Program-made: the position numbers and the translations under genes | Shown here: positions 1-11,090 of the stretch, piece by piece | Position numbering within the stretch: position 1 is the first letter of the stretch | How the letters are laid out: each line of letters begins with the position of its first letter | Assembly: GCA_009809945.1 (NCBI GenBank) | Contig: WTPW01000201.1 | Coordinates: forward strand, 446,930 to 510,929 | Reading direction: 5' to 3' | DNA from: Gigaspora margarita | Lineage: Eukaryota; Glomeromycota; Glomeromycetes; Diversisporales; Gigasporaceae | DNA: 64,000 nt | Notes under the pieces: generated by a model | Databases searched by the model: none | What the model was told of the DNA's origin: nothing | What the model saw: only the letters and a program-made list of their open reading frames with translations

Positions 1-213
1 TTTTTTTTATAATAATATATAATAAAAATATGTAATATAATAATAATAAATAAATAATTTTTATATTAAATTGCGAAACTTGCAAATATTGATTATTTAA
101 TTTAAAATATAATATATAATAATAATAAATAAAAAAAATAAATTTATAATAAATTGCGAAACCTTGCGAGCATGATTATGTAAATATAATAATTTATTAA
201 TTGATATCATATT

Positions 214-412
214 AGATATATATCGATTACTATCACTATTGATAATAATCGGCAGGGGTGTTGATTATCGATATATATCTGTTAATCGATATATATCTAG
301 TAGATATATATCGATTAACCGGATATATATCGATTACTATCACTATCGATAATAATCGGCAGGGTTGTTGATCATCGATATATATCTTACCGGTTAGTAA
401 TCGATATATATC
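214..412. repeat. ATCGAT-rich foldback repeat
   Basis: An inverted repeat whose arms begin AGATATATATCGATTAC at the left and end GTAATCGATATATATCT at the right. Inside, a segment of about 75 bp containing CTATCACTATYGATAATAATCGGCAGGG occurs twice in direct orientation (about 221 and 330). The structure suggests a small foldback element; no clear target-site duplication was found. The apparent minus-strand ORF across it is only the repeat read through. Confidence 0.55.
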
Positions 413-1085
413 TATATATAAAATTTGCCGATGTTGTCCAAAGTTCACTAGTCTACTAGAATTTAAAATGCTCAAAATAGATCAGACAATTAAATGTTTA
501 GACATTGGACAAGTCTACTAGACATTGTTCAAAGTCCGCCACAATCTTATTACCAACAAAAAAAATAATCTATTTGCAATGTTACACATGCCAAATTAGA
601 TAAGTATAAAGAATATTATTTAACTATTCATCTTTATTAATTTAGAAAATAGTCAAAGAACAAAATTATTTTTATAATAAACCACTTATGAAAATTTATA
701 TTATTCCATTAAATAAAAAAAAACTAGAATGCTTATTTTTTTATTTGAATTTCCATTCCCCAGTTCCAATCTACATTTTCTGGTTTAGAACAGTATTTTC
801 TGATTCCATTTCATATTCCTGAATATCAACAAAATAATTATTAGTAAAAGAAAGAAAATCAGAAAAGTGCAAAAAAAAACAAACCAAAATACTTATCTTT
901 CTGATCTAAATCTCCATACCCAGTTTATTTTACACTTCTCAGCTTAGTAGAAAATAAATGATGTCATAATAGCTGATATAACTTTGTAATAGTGTTTTTT
1001 TTGATCTAAAATAAAAATAAAAAAAAAGATAATAAAAAATAAAAAAAAAACAATAAAAATAAATAAAGATTAGTTTAATAATATA
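413..1085. other. AT-rich stretch, no gene seen
   Basis: Nothing codes convincingly here. Short GTCCAA / TTGGAC words and two copies of a CTACTAGA word occur at 440-530; the rest is A/T-rich with poly-A runs near 1010-1070. Confidence 0.5.
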
Positions 1086-1093
1086 ATTCTAAT

Positions 1094-2799
1094 TAGTGTT
1101 TCAGGAAAAAACCATTTCCAAAATCTGAAAAGCGAAACTGAAATGCTCCCAAAGGTAAAATTTCTGAAATGGGTGAAACTTCTGAAACCTGGTGAACCCT
1201 CCGAAACCTGGCAAAACCGAAATGGTAAAATTTTTTTTACTTTTTTGGATTTTTATCATATTATTTTTTTTGTATGCAGAATTATAAGTTAATTCATAAT
1301 TTATTTTGCAATTACTAACATTAATCCTATGCATTGATGATAGCCATGCTAGGGTTATTATCACGAGGATAACCTAATTTGTAGCTTATATGAAGTTGAG
1401 GTTTATATAAAAAAGTAATAGCATATGATTGTATGCAATGAAGATTATAGATATGCATGTAATAATTATAGGCATAGTACGTATCTATATATGCATGCAG
1501 CAGAGAATATAAAAATACATGTAGAGTAAATGAATCTCAGTGCTTTCTTACTTCACTTGTCTTGTTACTTTTTCTCTTTAATGCCTGATTATAATCTGGC
1601 TCCTAGCTCTTCTGCCCTCTCTCTCATTCATTGCACCTAGCGCTCTGCCTGTTATCATGTGTAATGAGTTGAATGCACCACACTATAGTGTAGGCTTGAA
1701 CTTGCTATTTTATATGAACGTAATCATGTATACTGAGTTGAAGCGTGGGGGCAGCTCGCTATACTTATAAAAGTTAATATTGTCATGGATAAGGAGTGGA
1801 ATGCGCCGCTATATAAAAATTGATATTATGTATAATTAGATGAATGCGCCACACCATAGTATTGGCTCAAACTCACTATTATAAAAATTGATGTTGTATG
1901 TAACAAGTTGAATATGCCACATGGGCTTGAACTCACAAAAAAAAAAGTAGAATGCACCACAATTTAGCATTGGCAATTCTCTATTAAGGTTTCTCGACTA
2001 TACTTCGTCACCTAAGCATATTCACATGTACATAGAGTTGTTATGAGCACAATATGCAATAGCAGAATAGAAAGTGATGAAGTGGAGCACTAATCCCATC
2101 ATGTAACTTCATAATGTCTAATCAAGACAGTGTTTAATATGAAATCTGAGTGAGAATAATTGATTTTCTCTATCTCTTAATACAGTGTGTAGGCAACTTA
2201 GCTTGCCAAAACATTGTAATATGTGAAATATACATACGAAGAATAATACTAGGTAAAATAGCTCAACTTATATATAATTTAAAATATTTATTTAAAGTTT
2301 ACAATATTAAATATTTATTTAAAATTTATAGTATTAAATATTTTAAGATAAAAAAAATATAATTTAATAAAATATTTATTTAAAATTTATAGTTTTTATA
2401 AATTTAAGATAAATCATAATTTAAAATAAAAGGAAAAAGCTTAACTATATATAATAATATAAAATAAAATTTATAAAATTTAAAATATAAAAAAAATTTA
2501 TAAAATTTAAAAAATTACTTAACAAATAAAGAAAATGATTGCTATTCACATGTTGCAGATATTTACAAGTGTTTCACTTCGCTTTGTTTATTTTTTCTAA
2601 TAAAATTTCTAATATTAGATTTTGGAACTTTTGCCAGATTTCAGTTTCACCAATTTTCAGACATTTTGCCAGGTTTCAGACTTTTTGCCAGTTTTGCCAG
2701 TTTCAGAATTATCATATTTTCAGGCTTTGGGCGAAACATATTTTAACCTATTTCAGAAATTTCACCTGGGCGAAATATGTAATTTTTGCCAAAACACTA
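1094..2799. mobile_element. Non-autonomous hAT-type transposon, 1.7 kb
   Basis: The ends are TAGTGTTTCAGGAAAA (left) and the inverse of TAGTGTTTTGGCAAAA (right), each flanked by the same 8-bp word ATTCTAAT (1086-1093 and 2800-2807). An 8-bp duplication with TAGTG/CAGTG-type ends is characteristic of hAT elements. Subterminal regions (1100-1225 and 2610-2795) are packed with degenerate TTTCAGAA, GCCAGG and CACCTGG words in inverted orientation, as expected for transposase-binding subterminal repeats. The interior holds a degenerate tandem repeat (1651-1985) and AT-rich sequence; no transposase reading frame is visible, so it would need a transposase supplied in trans. Confidence 0.72.
1651..1985. 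repeat. Degenerate tandem repeat, about 5 units of 60-80 bp
   Basis: Units share the words GAGTTGAATGCGCCACAC, TAGTATTGGCTTGAACTC and a spacer ending near TATAAAAATTGAT. Units begin near 1661, 1736, 1793, 1838 and 1903, with substitutions and indels between copies. It lies in the interior of the hAT-type element and may be a captured or expanded passenger. Confidence 0.6.
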
Positions 2800-2940
2800 A
2801 TTCTAATCACTTCTGAATAAATTATTTGTACATAACTTATCAATAAATGTTCTTTATACTTGCCACTAGATTAATACAAATGAAATAATTTGTGAACTTG
2901 TCTTGATGTTTTAGCTCTACCTGTTACAGTTGTTTTATAA

Positions 2941-3076
2941 ATTCTGGACATCTGGCAAAAAATTTACGAGCTGAATATTTGCTAATTCGATAAGTTTGTG
3001 ATTTCGGTAATGATCACTAAAACTTATCAAATCAGTAAATATTCGGCTAGTAAATTTTTGCCAAATGTCCTAGAAG
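2941..3076. repeat. Foldback repeat with TTCGATAAGTTT centre
   Basis: The left arm starts GGACATCTGGCAAAAAATTT and the right arm mirrors it (AAATTTTTGCCAAATGTCC), with inner arms ATTCGATAAGTTT and AAACTTATC. A second foldback at 5750-5882 has a similar inner arm (GAATTCGATAAGTTT) and both sit next to ATAAATTCTGG-like sequence, so they look like one family. No clear target-site duplication. Confidence 0.5.
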
Positions 3077-3388
3077 TTAGACTGTTCGAAATTACAATTT
3101 TATTTAAAGTTCTCCCCCCACCAGCTCTAAGAGCTCCCCCTTGAATTAAACAGGTCAATCAGAATGCTCATCTCGTTTTAGGATTCCAATAAGTCACGTG
3201 CTTATAAGTCAACCAATAATAATATGTTCATTTTTGCAATTTTAATATATTTGTTTAATTTGGCCCCCTCCCCCCACCACGCTTAAGTTTCTTAAGGGAA
3301 TATTAAATAAAATTATAAATTCAAATGGCCTTATATACAATATTACATATCTGATAACCCCCAATATGATCTATATTTGTAGATTTCA

Positions 3389-4378
3389 TATCATTTTCCG
3401 ATTCAAAAATCTCATCAAAGTACTTTACCACAATATCATTGCACTATTTTTGCAATTTTTGAAGCTCATTATTTTGAAAAAATTTTAATAAATTTGAGTA
3501 AAACTTAAATGAAGCCAATAAGATTCCATTTCAATTAAATGAATTTCAAGGTATTTAGCTAATTCATCAAAAAAAATTTGCAAGCAATAAGCATAAGCTC
3601 AAAAATAAATCCTTTATAAATATATCTGAAATATATTTTAGAATTTTCTTGCTACTTGATATAAATTAATCAAATATAAATAGCTTACTTAATTATAACC
3701 TCAAATTGTTGGATTGTAAAGTTTTTTAAATTAAGCATTTTAATATTGCTTTTCTGTGCATTATATTTTTTGCTATTCATAGATAGATAATTAAGGNGAT
3801 TGGATNGTGATGGTNCAGGGAGNGGNAACAATANCTAANGATCATTAANGATNATCTTTANTTCTGTAGAAGTGATAAAATGCAAACACCTATGTATCAA
3901 AAACAATGAAACTTATACTTCGCAAATTTCTATATGTTATCATTTTTCTGATTCAAAAATCTTATCAAGGTACTTTACCACAATATCATTGCACCATTTT
4001 TGCAATTTTTGAAGCACATTTTGAAAAATTTTTTGATAAATTTGAGTAAAATTTAAACAAAGCCAATGAGCCTTCATTTTAATTAATTAAATTTCAAGGT
4101 ATTTAGTTAATTCATCAAAAAAATTCGCAAACAATAAGTATAAGCTCAAAAATAAATGATGCATTATAAGTTTCAAGTCCTTATCTGTATAAATTTAAAT
4201 TTATTTCAGATTTTTCTTGCTACTTGATATAAATTAAAAATCTAATATAAATAGCTTTCTTGGTTATAATCTCAAATTGTTGTATTGTAAGGTTTTTAAA
4301 TTAAGCGTTTTAATATTGTTCTCATCCTATTCTCTTAATCCTCTGTGCTTTATATTTTTTGCTGTTCATAGATAGATA
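3389..4378. repeat. Tandem segmental duplication, 550-bp period
   Basis: The segment at about 3389-3789 recurs at about 3940-4378 in direct orientation at an offset of 550 bp near the start, with many substitutions and small indels. Both contain ATTCAAAAATCT, ACTTTACCACAATATCATTGCA and end in GCTRTTCATAGATAGATA. The copies are separated by 150 bp with several ambiguous bases (3797-3861). No coding content was recognised. The divergence argues that the duplication is old rather than an assembly artefact. Confidence 0.7.
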
Positions 4379-4704
4379 TCATGGATACTATGACTAGTTG
4401 ATTAGCAACCATTTAATCTATACTGTTAGTGCAAAGCACGTCAAAATGTCAAGGGGAAGGCCTAACACGTTGCGGTGCCCCTAATAATTTGCTAAGAACT
4501 TTACTATAATTAAAGAAAAATTTTTCATATAAAAATAAATCAAAATAAGGCTTGTATTATGGGTGCGCAAATAAATATCGCAGATTAATTATGTACGTGT
4601 GTATATACCATTCAAATTTTTACTTTTCATATTGTACATCAAAATGCCTTTAGGCTTGCCCTTGTGAATTAAACTAGTTCTATCAGCAAATCTACTTTAA
4701 AATA

Positions 4705-5434
4705 CAGTCACACCTCTTTATAGTCACACCCCATATAGTCACACCTCTATATAAGCACCCAATATTGAGCAACGGACTTAAATATAGTAAAAAAACCTCT
4801 TTATAGTCACAAATCACCTATAATCACTATCACAAAAAAATTTTGTTTTTTTATCAATTTTATTAATAAAAATCCTCTTTATAGTCACCAATTTTGACCA
4901 AATATGGATTAAAAAATCTGATTGGCCGATATTCATATTTATGTTTATTTAAAATATTCTATTAAAAATTCTTAAAGGGTTGACAGCAAATAACTTTTGA
5001 TGCAGCGATACGATTTAAATGAAACAACCACCAAAATGTTCGTCTCGATGAGCGATTCTAATGAGCCCAAAATCGTTAAAATCCAATCATAGGCTCCTGC
5101 GATCGTTAAGGATTTGTGTCACTTTATATGTTTAAGAATTGATTAAATTTAAATATCTAGCCAAAAAATTCTTAATGATCTTAGCATTTTGTACTTGACT
5201 TGACAATTTTATACTTTTTAGAAAACACTCTGGTGGACATTTTATCCAAATTGGGCTGCTGGATCACTATCAAATATTATAAATTCTTTAATCGTATTTC
5301 AAATATGCGCAAATATATATTACTAATTGACCTTTGGTCATATGACTATGACAAAGTATTTTATTTATAGTCACACCTCTATACAATCACCAAAATAGGC
5401 ATGACCAACTTGTGATTATAGAGAGGTCTGACTG
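4705..5434. mobile_element. TA-flanked MITE (Tc1/mariner-pogo-like ends), copy 1
   Basis: Ends are CAGTCACACCTCTTTATAGT (left) and the inverse GAGAGGTCTGACTG (right), each next to TA (4703-4704, 5435-5436). TATAGTCACA words are repeated subterminally on both sides. A TA duplication with CAGTC ends fits the Tc1/mariner-pogo superfamily. No transposase frame is present in 730 bp. A second copy lies at 52945-55674, interrupted by another element. Confidence 0.75.
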
Positions 5435-5436
5435 TA

Positions 5437-6410
5437 GTTTATAGGTACTTGATGATGCCAAATTTTAAATCATCAGTTGTCGCTTCATCCATAAATGCCT
5501 TATAATCTTTTCAGAATCATATTCAAATGAACTGGTTTGTAGTAGAAGCATCGTATGGTTTACTGTAAAAAAAAATTTTAATACAGAACTTATTAGCTAC
5601 AATGACACAAGTAATGGGATTATAGTTGGTGGTAGAATTTGTAATGCATTTAACAAAATAATGAGATAAAAAACAAAATTGAATACTATTAACTGTAACT
5701 TCACCTATTCATTTATTTTATTCTTTTACAGCTATTTTTATAAATTCTGGGACAAATGATAAAAATTATTTCAACTGAATTCGATAAGTTTTTAAATTTA
5801 GAGTTATCAAAATTCAATTTCGAATTTAAAAAAACTTATTGAATTCGGGCGAAATAATTTTTATTAGTTGTTCTAGAATTTATGAAAAAGCTATAATTAT
5901 TAATTGATCCAGTTTAACAATGTTTGGGCGAACATAAAACTTTGACATGTTCACAAACCCAAAATTGCTTATCAAATTGCCTTTTGGTTATGAACTCTGT
6001 CCTTGATTCACCTGTATTTACAGGTTTCAAAGGTACTGTTTAGTAATATATTTGTTTTGGTAGATCAAATTATTTTAATTGGTGACATTAGTTCCTATTT
6101 CGCAATCAGAGTTTAAATTATACTGGATTACAGAAGCCAATTTATATCCAACTTTACAAGTGAGATTCTTTATTTTTGGTATTACAAACAGTACTCAAAA
6201 ATGTTTAGTAGGTAGTTTTTGTATCTCTTTGTAAGATTCTAACTTGATTTTTGCATAAACGTACTTTGTTCTTGTAAAAGACCAACTTAAAATAAATGAT
6301 TTCGTCAATTTTATATAAAATAATTTTTTTATCATATGATATAGATCATTTTAAATTCTATACTAAAATTACTTGCTATGATAATTGTGTGACAAATTGT
6401 ATGACTGTTA
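5437..6410. other. AT-rich intergenic DNA with one foldback
   Basis: No gene is seen. The only structure is a foldback at about 5750-5882 (arms GGACAAATGATAAAAATT... and its mirror, inner arm GAATTCGATAAGTTT), related to the foldback at 2941-3076. Confidence 0.45.
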
Positions 6411-6905
6411 AGTAATGGTGTTCAGTATCAAAAAATTTACTAAATCGGAAGAGTTATTTTTATTTTACTTAAAATTTGCTGAAAAGATGTATAAATTTGA
6501 CTTTTTTGATCAAAATCTAAAATTATACATCTTTTCTCCAAATTTCAAGTAAAATAAAAACAACTTTTCTGATTAAATAATTTTTAGGTACTAAACAAAT
6601 TTACTTAGTGCATAAAATTAGAATTAATTAATAAGAATTTTAATTATAAGATTTTATAGAATTTTATTAATAAAATTCTATAAAATCTTATGATTCTCAA
6701 AATTTTACTAATTAATTCTAACTTTATGTACTAAATAAAATTGATCAGTACAAAAAATACATATAAATATATTCAAATTTAGTTAGTTAGTCTGCAGATT
6801 TAAGTTTAGTCTAGTCTAAAGTTTGAAATTAATAAATTTTAAAGTCTGAGTTTGGTCTGATCCCAGATCAAACTCAGATTGGACCAGACCTAAACTGGAT
6901 CGAGA
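6411..6905. repeat. Short hairpin array (Y then X) with GTCTGAG tail
   Basis: A hairpin of type Y (about 6450-6570, folding around TTTTTTGATCAAAA) is followed by a hairpin of type X (about 6625-6725, folding around ATTTTATTAATAAAAT). They are joined by the motif ACTAAACAAATTTACTTAGTGCAT. The tail (6790-6890) holds AGTCTGAGTTTGGTCTGATC and its partial inverse. The same X and Y modules and the same tail occur in the long array at 23408-26880, so this is a short relative. Confidence 0.65.
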
Positions 6906-7020
6906 ATCACAAGTTACATCAAGATAGTTATTTTGGTAGCAAAATTATAAATTTATTTATTATCAAATATTTTTTGTATGGGCATATTAGTATTAAATTG
7001 CTTAGACCATGTGATGTGCA

Positions 7021-7275
7021 TTGCATACATGCATCATGTGCATAGTGCCTATCCCTAAGCAGATGTCATTAAATTATGCCTCCTTTATCTCTGCACTTGT
7101 AGCACAAGAGACCCTAATACTAGACCCCTTGACCCTTAGGCCTAACTCTATAACAAAGGCCTTAAAGTACGAAGTTGCTATAGCTATAATGAATGCAAAC
7201 ACTTGGTATAAAATTGTTTATCTAAAAGAAGTGACCATAATGGGCACAATAATAACTTCCAAAATAAAAGGGTAA
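7021..7275 (+). pseudogene. Possible gag-like relic upstream of gypsy element 1
   Basis: An open stretch of 84 codons preceding the gypsy protease relic. Its second half (a run like LTLRPNSITKALKYEVAIAI) resembles the helical end of retrotransposon Gag proteins where residues precede a spacer and the protease, but I cannot name a motif. No start codon context supports it as an independent gene. Its position 5' of the pol relic on the same strand is the main argument. It may equally be chance open sequence. Confidence 0.25.
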
Positions 7276-7375
7276 ACATGGCCTGAGTAAATAGGTATGT
7301 ATTTGATGAGAAGCAAATATATGCTAGAACTAAGACCACTATAAACTGTATGATACAAATGGAAGTGCTCAAAAA

Positions 7376-7642
7376 ATGGTACAGCCCAAAAGCAAAAAGA
7401 AATTCAACTTAAGGAGTTGTGCTAGTGCAGGTTCTATGCAAGTAAAAGAAGCTGCTAACCAACTACTTGGCAACAAAAAGCAAAGATTGAAGAGACAACT
7501 ATTAATCATTAACCAGATTGAGCTAAATAATATAGCAAATAATATTTTAAAAATGCAATCCAATGCAACTCTTGTACAAATGTTAACCAAAGAAGAAACC
7601 TCGCTAGGATCTATACTACAGACCAACTTCTATAGAAGCTAA
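7376..7642 (+). pseudogene. Gag-pol spacer relic of gypsy element 1
   Basis: An 88-codon open frame rich in Lys at its start (MVQPKSKKKF) and with an amphipathic stretch (NIANNILKMQSNATLVQMLT) near its end. In fungal Ty3/gypsy polyproteins a comparable region with helices and a short conserved hydrophobic pattern stands just before the aspartic protease, and here the protease relic follows within 100 bp on the same strand. It is therefore most simply the Gag-protease spacer of the decayed element rather than a separate gene. The complementary minus-strand frame of similar length is a shadow. Confidence 0.4.
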
Positions 7643-7689
7643 TCATATAACCAATATGGATAACCTAGAAGCATATTGGACAACTGCTT

Positions 7690-7990
7690 CTAAATGTTAT
7701 ATGAGAATAAAAGAAAATTCTGTAGTAGCAGATCTTGACTTCAGGGCTACAGTAAGCATTATTACAAATAAACTATAAAAGAAGTTGGATCTAATATTAA
7801 TACCTCCTCAAAAGTAGTAGTAGTGATAGCTAATGGGCAAAAAGAAAGAGTGTTGGGCAGATTAATAAAGTTTAACTTGCTATACAAATATACTTATACC
7901 TACCCTACTCCAAGCAATTGAGTTCCTAAAAAGACTCTTTTTTTGAATACTGATTGGTTCAAAATGGTCCAGGCCTAGTGGAAATTTTAA
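7690..7990 (+). pseudogene. Gypsy element 1 aspartic protease relic
   Basis: Translated pieces read ADLDFRATVSIITNKL, then KVVVVIANGQKERVLGRL, then NTDWFKMVQA, which follow the order of a retroviral-type aspartic protease (active-site loop plus ATVSII, the VxxANG strand, and an LGTDWF motif near the C-terminus). The active-site triad that should read Asp-Ser/Thr-Gly reads Asp-Phe-Arg here, so the enzyme would be dead. In-frame stops and at least one frame change occur. It processed the Gag-Pol polyprotein in the ancestral element. Confidence 0.6.
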
Positions 7991-8299
7991 TGCCTGAATT
8001 TTAAAAGTAAAATATAAAGGAGCAGAAACAGTGGTATTGACTACTCACTAAAATGATCAACTCTTACTACTTGATAGTGACAAGAAGTCAGATAGTATAG
8101 AGAACTTGTTGAAAAAGCCTGAATTTGAGAAAAAAGAGCTATGAGAATATGAGATGTATTATTTTGAAGAATAAGAAGTGGACGAGATAGAAGAAAACAA
8201 TACAGGAGTTTATAAAGAATTAATTCTCTATTTTTCTTACAAAAGTCAACTCTATAAACATGAATGATCCAAAGCCTTTTTGTCATCTAAGTAAGAAAG

Positions 8300-9050
8300 A
8301 AAGTATAGTTATAGAAACTTTACTAGAGGTTAATGAAACCATCTTTGCAAAAATATTGCAGTAGAAAGTCAAACTCTAGGACTTAGTTATACTAATTTGA
8401 CCTACTATAAAATTGATACTAGTACTGCCAAGCTAGTATTCCAGATGTACTACCATATGTCTAAGGACAAACAAGTATTTCTACATAGAGAAATCACAAC
8501 TATAGAAAAAAAGAAGTTATAATAAAGTGCAAAAGTTCCTGGATATCATCTATTATTATAGTGCCCAAGAAAAATAGAAAAAGCAGCTATGAATCAATTA
8601 TTAAAAACTAAACTGTGTCATTTAAAGGGACATTTACCTGCTGCTACTGATTGAGAAAATTTTTGAGACTTTTCAAAGTGCCCAGTAGTTTTCTAGTCTA
8701 GACTAAGCTAGTGATTATCAGCAAGTTACCATGAAGGAAACAGACAAAGAAAAAATATCAACATTACCAAGTTCAGTACTTATAAATATATCATTATGCC
8801 TTTCATTCTATAGCAATCTTCTAGTAGCTTATGGATAAAGTTTTGAGAGAATATAAAGAGAGGTTTGCTATAGTGTACCTCAATGACATTATTATTTATT
8901 CCAAAGCCTTTGAAGAGTATATACACTATCTAAAGACCATATTTGTTAATCTAGAAAAAGCAAATCTAAAATTAAATAAGAAAATATGTTATTTCTTTCT
9001 TCTAGAAATAAATTTCTTGAACATAAAGTAACTTAGAAAGGCATCTTACT
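8300..9050 (+). pseudogene. Gypsy element 1 reverse transcriptase relic
   Basis: Recognisable blocks in order: a YKIDTSTAKLVFQMYYHMS stretch (N-terminal fingers), PKKN-like VPKKNRKSS region, FSSLD...ASDYQQVTMKE (block A palm), IMPF...LMDKV (block B) and VYLNDIIIYSKAFEEYIHYL (the catalytic block). The catalytic YxDD box reads YLND: the first aspartate has become asparagine. Stop codons sit at family Trp and Gln positions (TAG after SAQ; two TAGs before LMDKV). A 66-codon open piece at 8831-9031 preserves the catalytic block. The gene is a multi-lesion pseudogene of a Ty3/gypsy polymerase. Confidence 0.75.
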
Positions 9051-9299
9051 AGATGGGATAAAATAATTATAGTAAAGGATTTTCTCATGCCCCTAAACCT
9101 ACACCAACTAAGAAGTTTTTTGGATCTTGTCTTCTATTATTGTAGGTTCAATAAGGACTTTTCAAAGATAGCTCAACCATTACATAACCTACTAAAAAAT
9201 GATCAAGTCTTTGAGTAGAAAAAAAACCAATGAGAAGCATTCAAAACTTTAAAAAATAAGTTAATCACAGTACTAGTTTTCCATTATTCTAATTTCTTG

Positions 9300-9690
9300 A
9301 AGCTGCTTCACCTGCATATTGATGTCTTGGAACTGGACTAGGAGCCATATTAGCCCATGTAACTGATAATAAGAAAGAATATGCTATAGCATATGCAAGT
9401 AGAGGTCTGTTGAGGCTGAAAAAATATTATTATATAACTGAACTAAAGCGTCTGGCTATGGTTTGAATAATCAAACAATTTTATTAGTACCTGGACCCCA
9501 TCCATTTTTATTTAATAACAGACTATTCTGCCTTTAAATAGTATAAAACATCTGAGTTAAAAAGAAGTTATGCAAGATGAGTACTATGCCTAGAGCCCTA
9601 CAACTTTATGATTTTCTACAGGGCAGAGAAAAAGCATAATATTGCCAATGCATTGTCCCAAATTTATGCTCAGGATAAAGAGGTAGAATA
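9300..9690 (+). pseudogene. Gypsy element 1 RNase H relic
   Basis: The reading LHIDVLGTGLGAILAHVTDN (first catalytic region) is followed by EYAIAYASRGLLRLKKYYYI, then HFYLITDYSAF and finally FYRAEKKHNIANALSQ, the usual end of the gypsy RNase H / start of connection region. An in-frame TGA in the ARWxL-type position again replaces a Trp codon. Frame changes separate the blocks. It lies directly after the RT relic on the same strand, the normal gypsy order. Confidence 0.65.
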
Positions 9691-9930
9691 TTAATAAAAG
9701 TAATAAGCAAACTATTAAGCAAAGGAAGAAAATTATTAAAGAACCTGGCCGCAAAAAGAAAAACACAATTAGAATTCTCCTGAATTAGTGCTATACATGT
9801 TAAGGAGTTGAAGTATGTTGGTAGAACTATCTACTTCAAAAATAACTATTATATGTATAGGCATAAAAGGTTAGGTAGCCACTATTCTATGATCAAAATA
9901 GACCCTAGTAAGCTAGTATATTTATATGGG

Positions 9931-10164
9931 GCTCATTAGTAGAAAAGATAAAAATTTCTAGGTAAAAGTTTTTTAAACTTTGAATTAAAATATTCCAATA
10001 ACTACTAATATAAATTTTATTATTGTTTTTATATTTTAATTATTTGTAATTATAAAATTAATAAAAATTTTTTATTTAATTTGATTTAGTAGTTATTGAG
10101 CTATTCTAATTTAAAAATTAAAAATAAGTAGTTTAAACTTTTTATTCTTTTTTTACTGATGAGC
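9931..10164. mobile_element. Inverted-repeat element inside gypsy element 1
   Basis: Arms GCTCATTAGTAGAAAAGATA (left) and the inverse GCTCATCAGTAAAAAAAGAA (right) bound 234 bp of A/T-rich sequence with inner arms AGTTTAAACTTT and CAATAACTACTAA. It lies between the RNase H and integrase relics of the gypsy element. Exact ends and a target-site duplication could not be fixed. Confidence 0.5.
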
Positions 10165-11090
10165 TACTATATCACTTCTTTAATTATAAATTGTTCACAA
10201 ACAAGCCCAAGCAAATTGGTATACTCTGTGACTAATTGATAGGAGCAGTACAACAAGAAGCTCTAAAAAGAAAAATCTACCAGAAATTAGACATAGATAT
10301 AGAAAGCTGAAAATAAATCAACTTAGAGTTACAAAAGGTAGTTGACTTTATAAAAGAAATAAATGAAAAAGAAAAAGAAGCTCAGGTATGCATAGTAAAT
10401 GCTATTTATGAACCCATGTCACCAATTCTAGAGGAAATAACTTTCCAAACGCTAATAATAAAGAAGAACTTACTACTAATAATCAACTAAGCAGTGATAA
10501 ATCTAATGTTATCCCAGTAATGGCCTTCAAATAATGTGGTCTGGATGCAGGAAGAGAATATGTTTGTTAAAACATGTATGGATAACAATTATGAATACTA
10601 TTTGTATTTATACTCTATCCTCAGTACATATTATGCTACAAGAAGGCTCAATTCTGCAGAGCTGTGTACCATTTGGAATATATTACATTTTTTCTTGTTG
10701 CTAATGAACTAATAGACCTGAACACTCTTTAATAGTAGGTTATTAAAGAAGCACAGCAAGCCAGACTAAATATAACTTTGATTTAGCAAAGTGAGTTAAG
10801 TGTAGCAGTTATCAAAGAATTTATAGCCCATATGTATGAAATGGATCAATAGTAAAGAGTAAACCCAGGTATTAAAAATTTGTTGGGATACTATAATTAT
10901 ATAGCAGAACAAAAACAATAATAATAAACATTACTTAATTATTTGAAGTTACAGGTATATATATATATACAAAAAAAAATAAAAAAAAATAAAAAATAAA
11001 TAAAAAGAATACAGATAGCATTGTGAATGTGATATTAATTAAGGCTAGTCACAACACAAATATACAAGAAAGGGGTGTATTAAAAGTAAA
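10165..11090 (+). other. Coding-like spacer between RNase H and integrase relics
   Basis: The + strand keeps the composition of the gypsy element and short peptides such as LQKVVDFIKEINEKEKEAQV, but no domain is recognised. An A-rich tract occurs at 10970-11005. It may be the connection region of the polyprotein or unrelated inserted sequence. Confidence 0.35.

Noticed and set aside
236..475. Small minus-strand ORF with repeated YIST/ISINRYIS
   Set aside because: It reads through the ATCGAT-rich foldback repeat; the repeated peptide is a product of repeated DNA.
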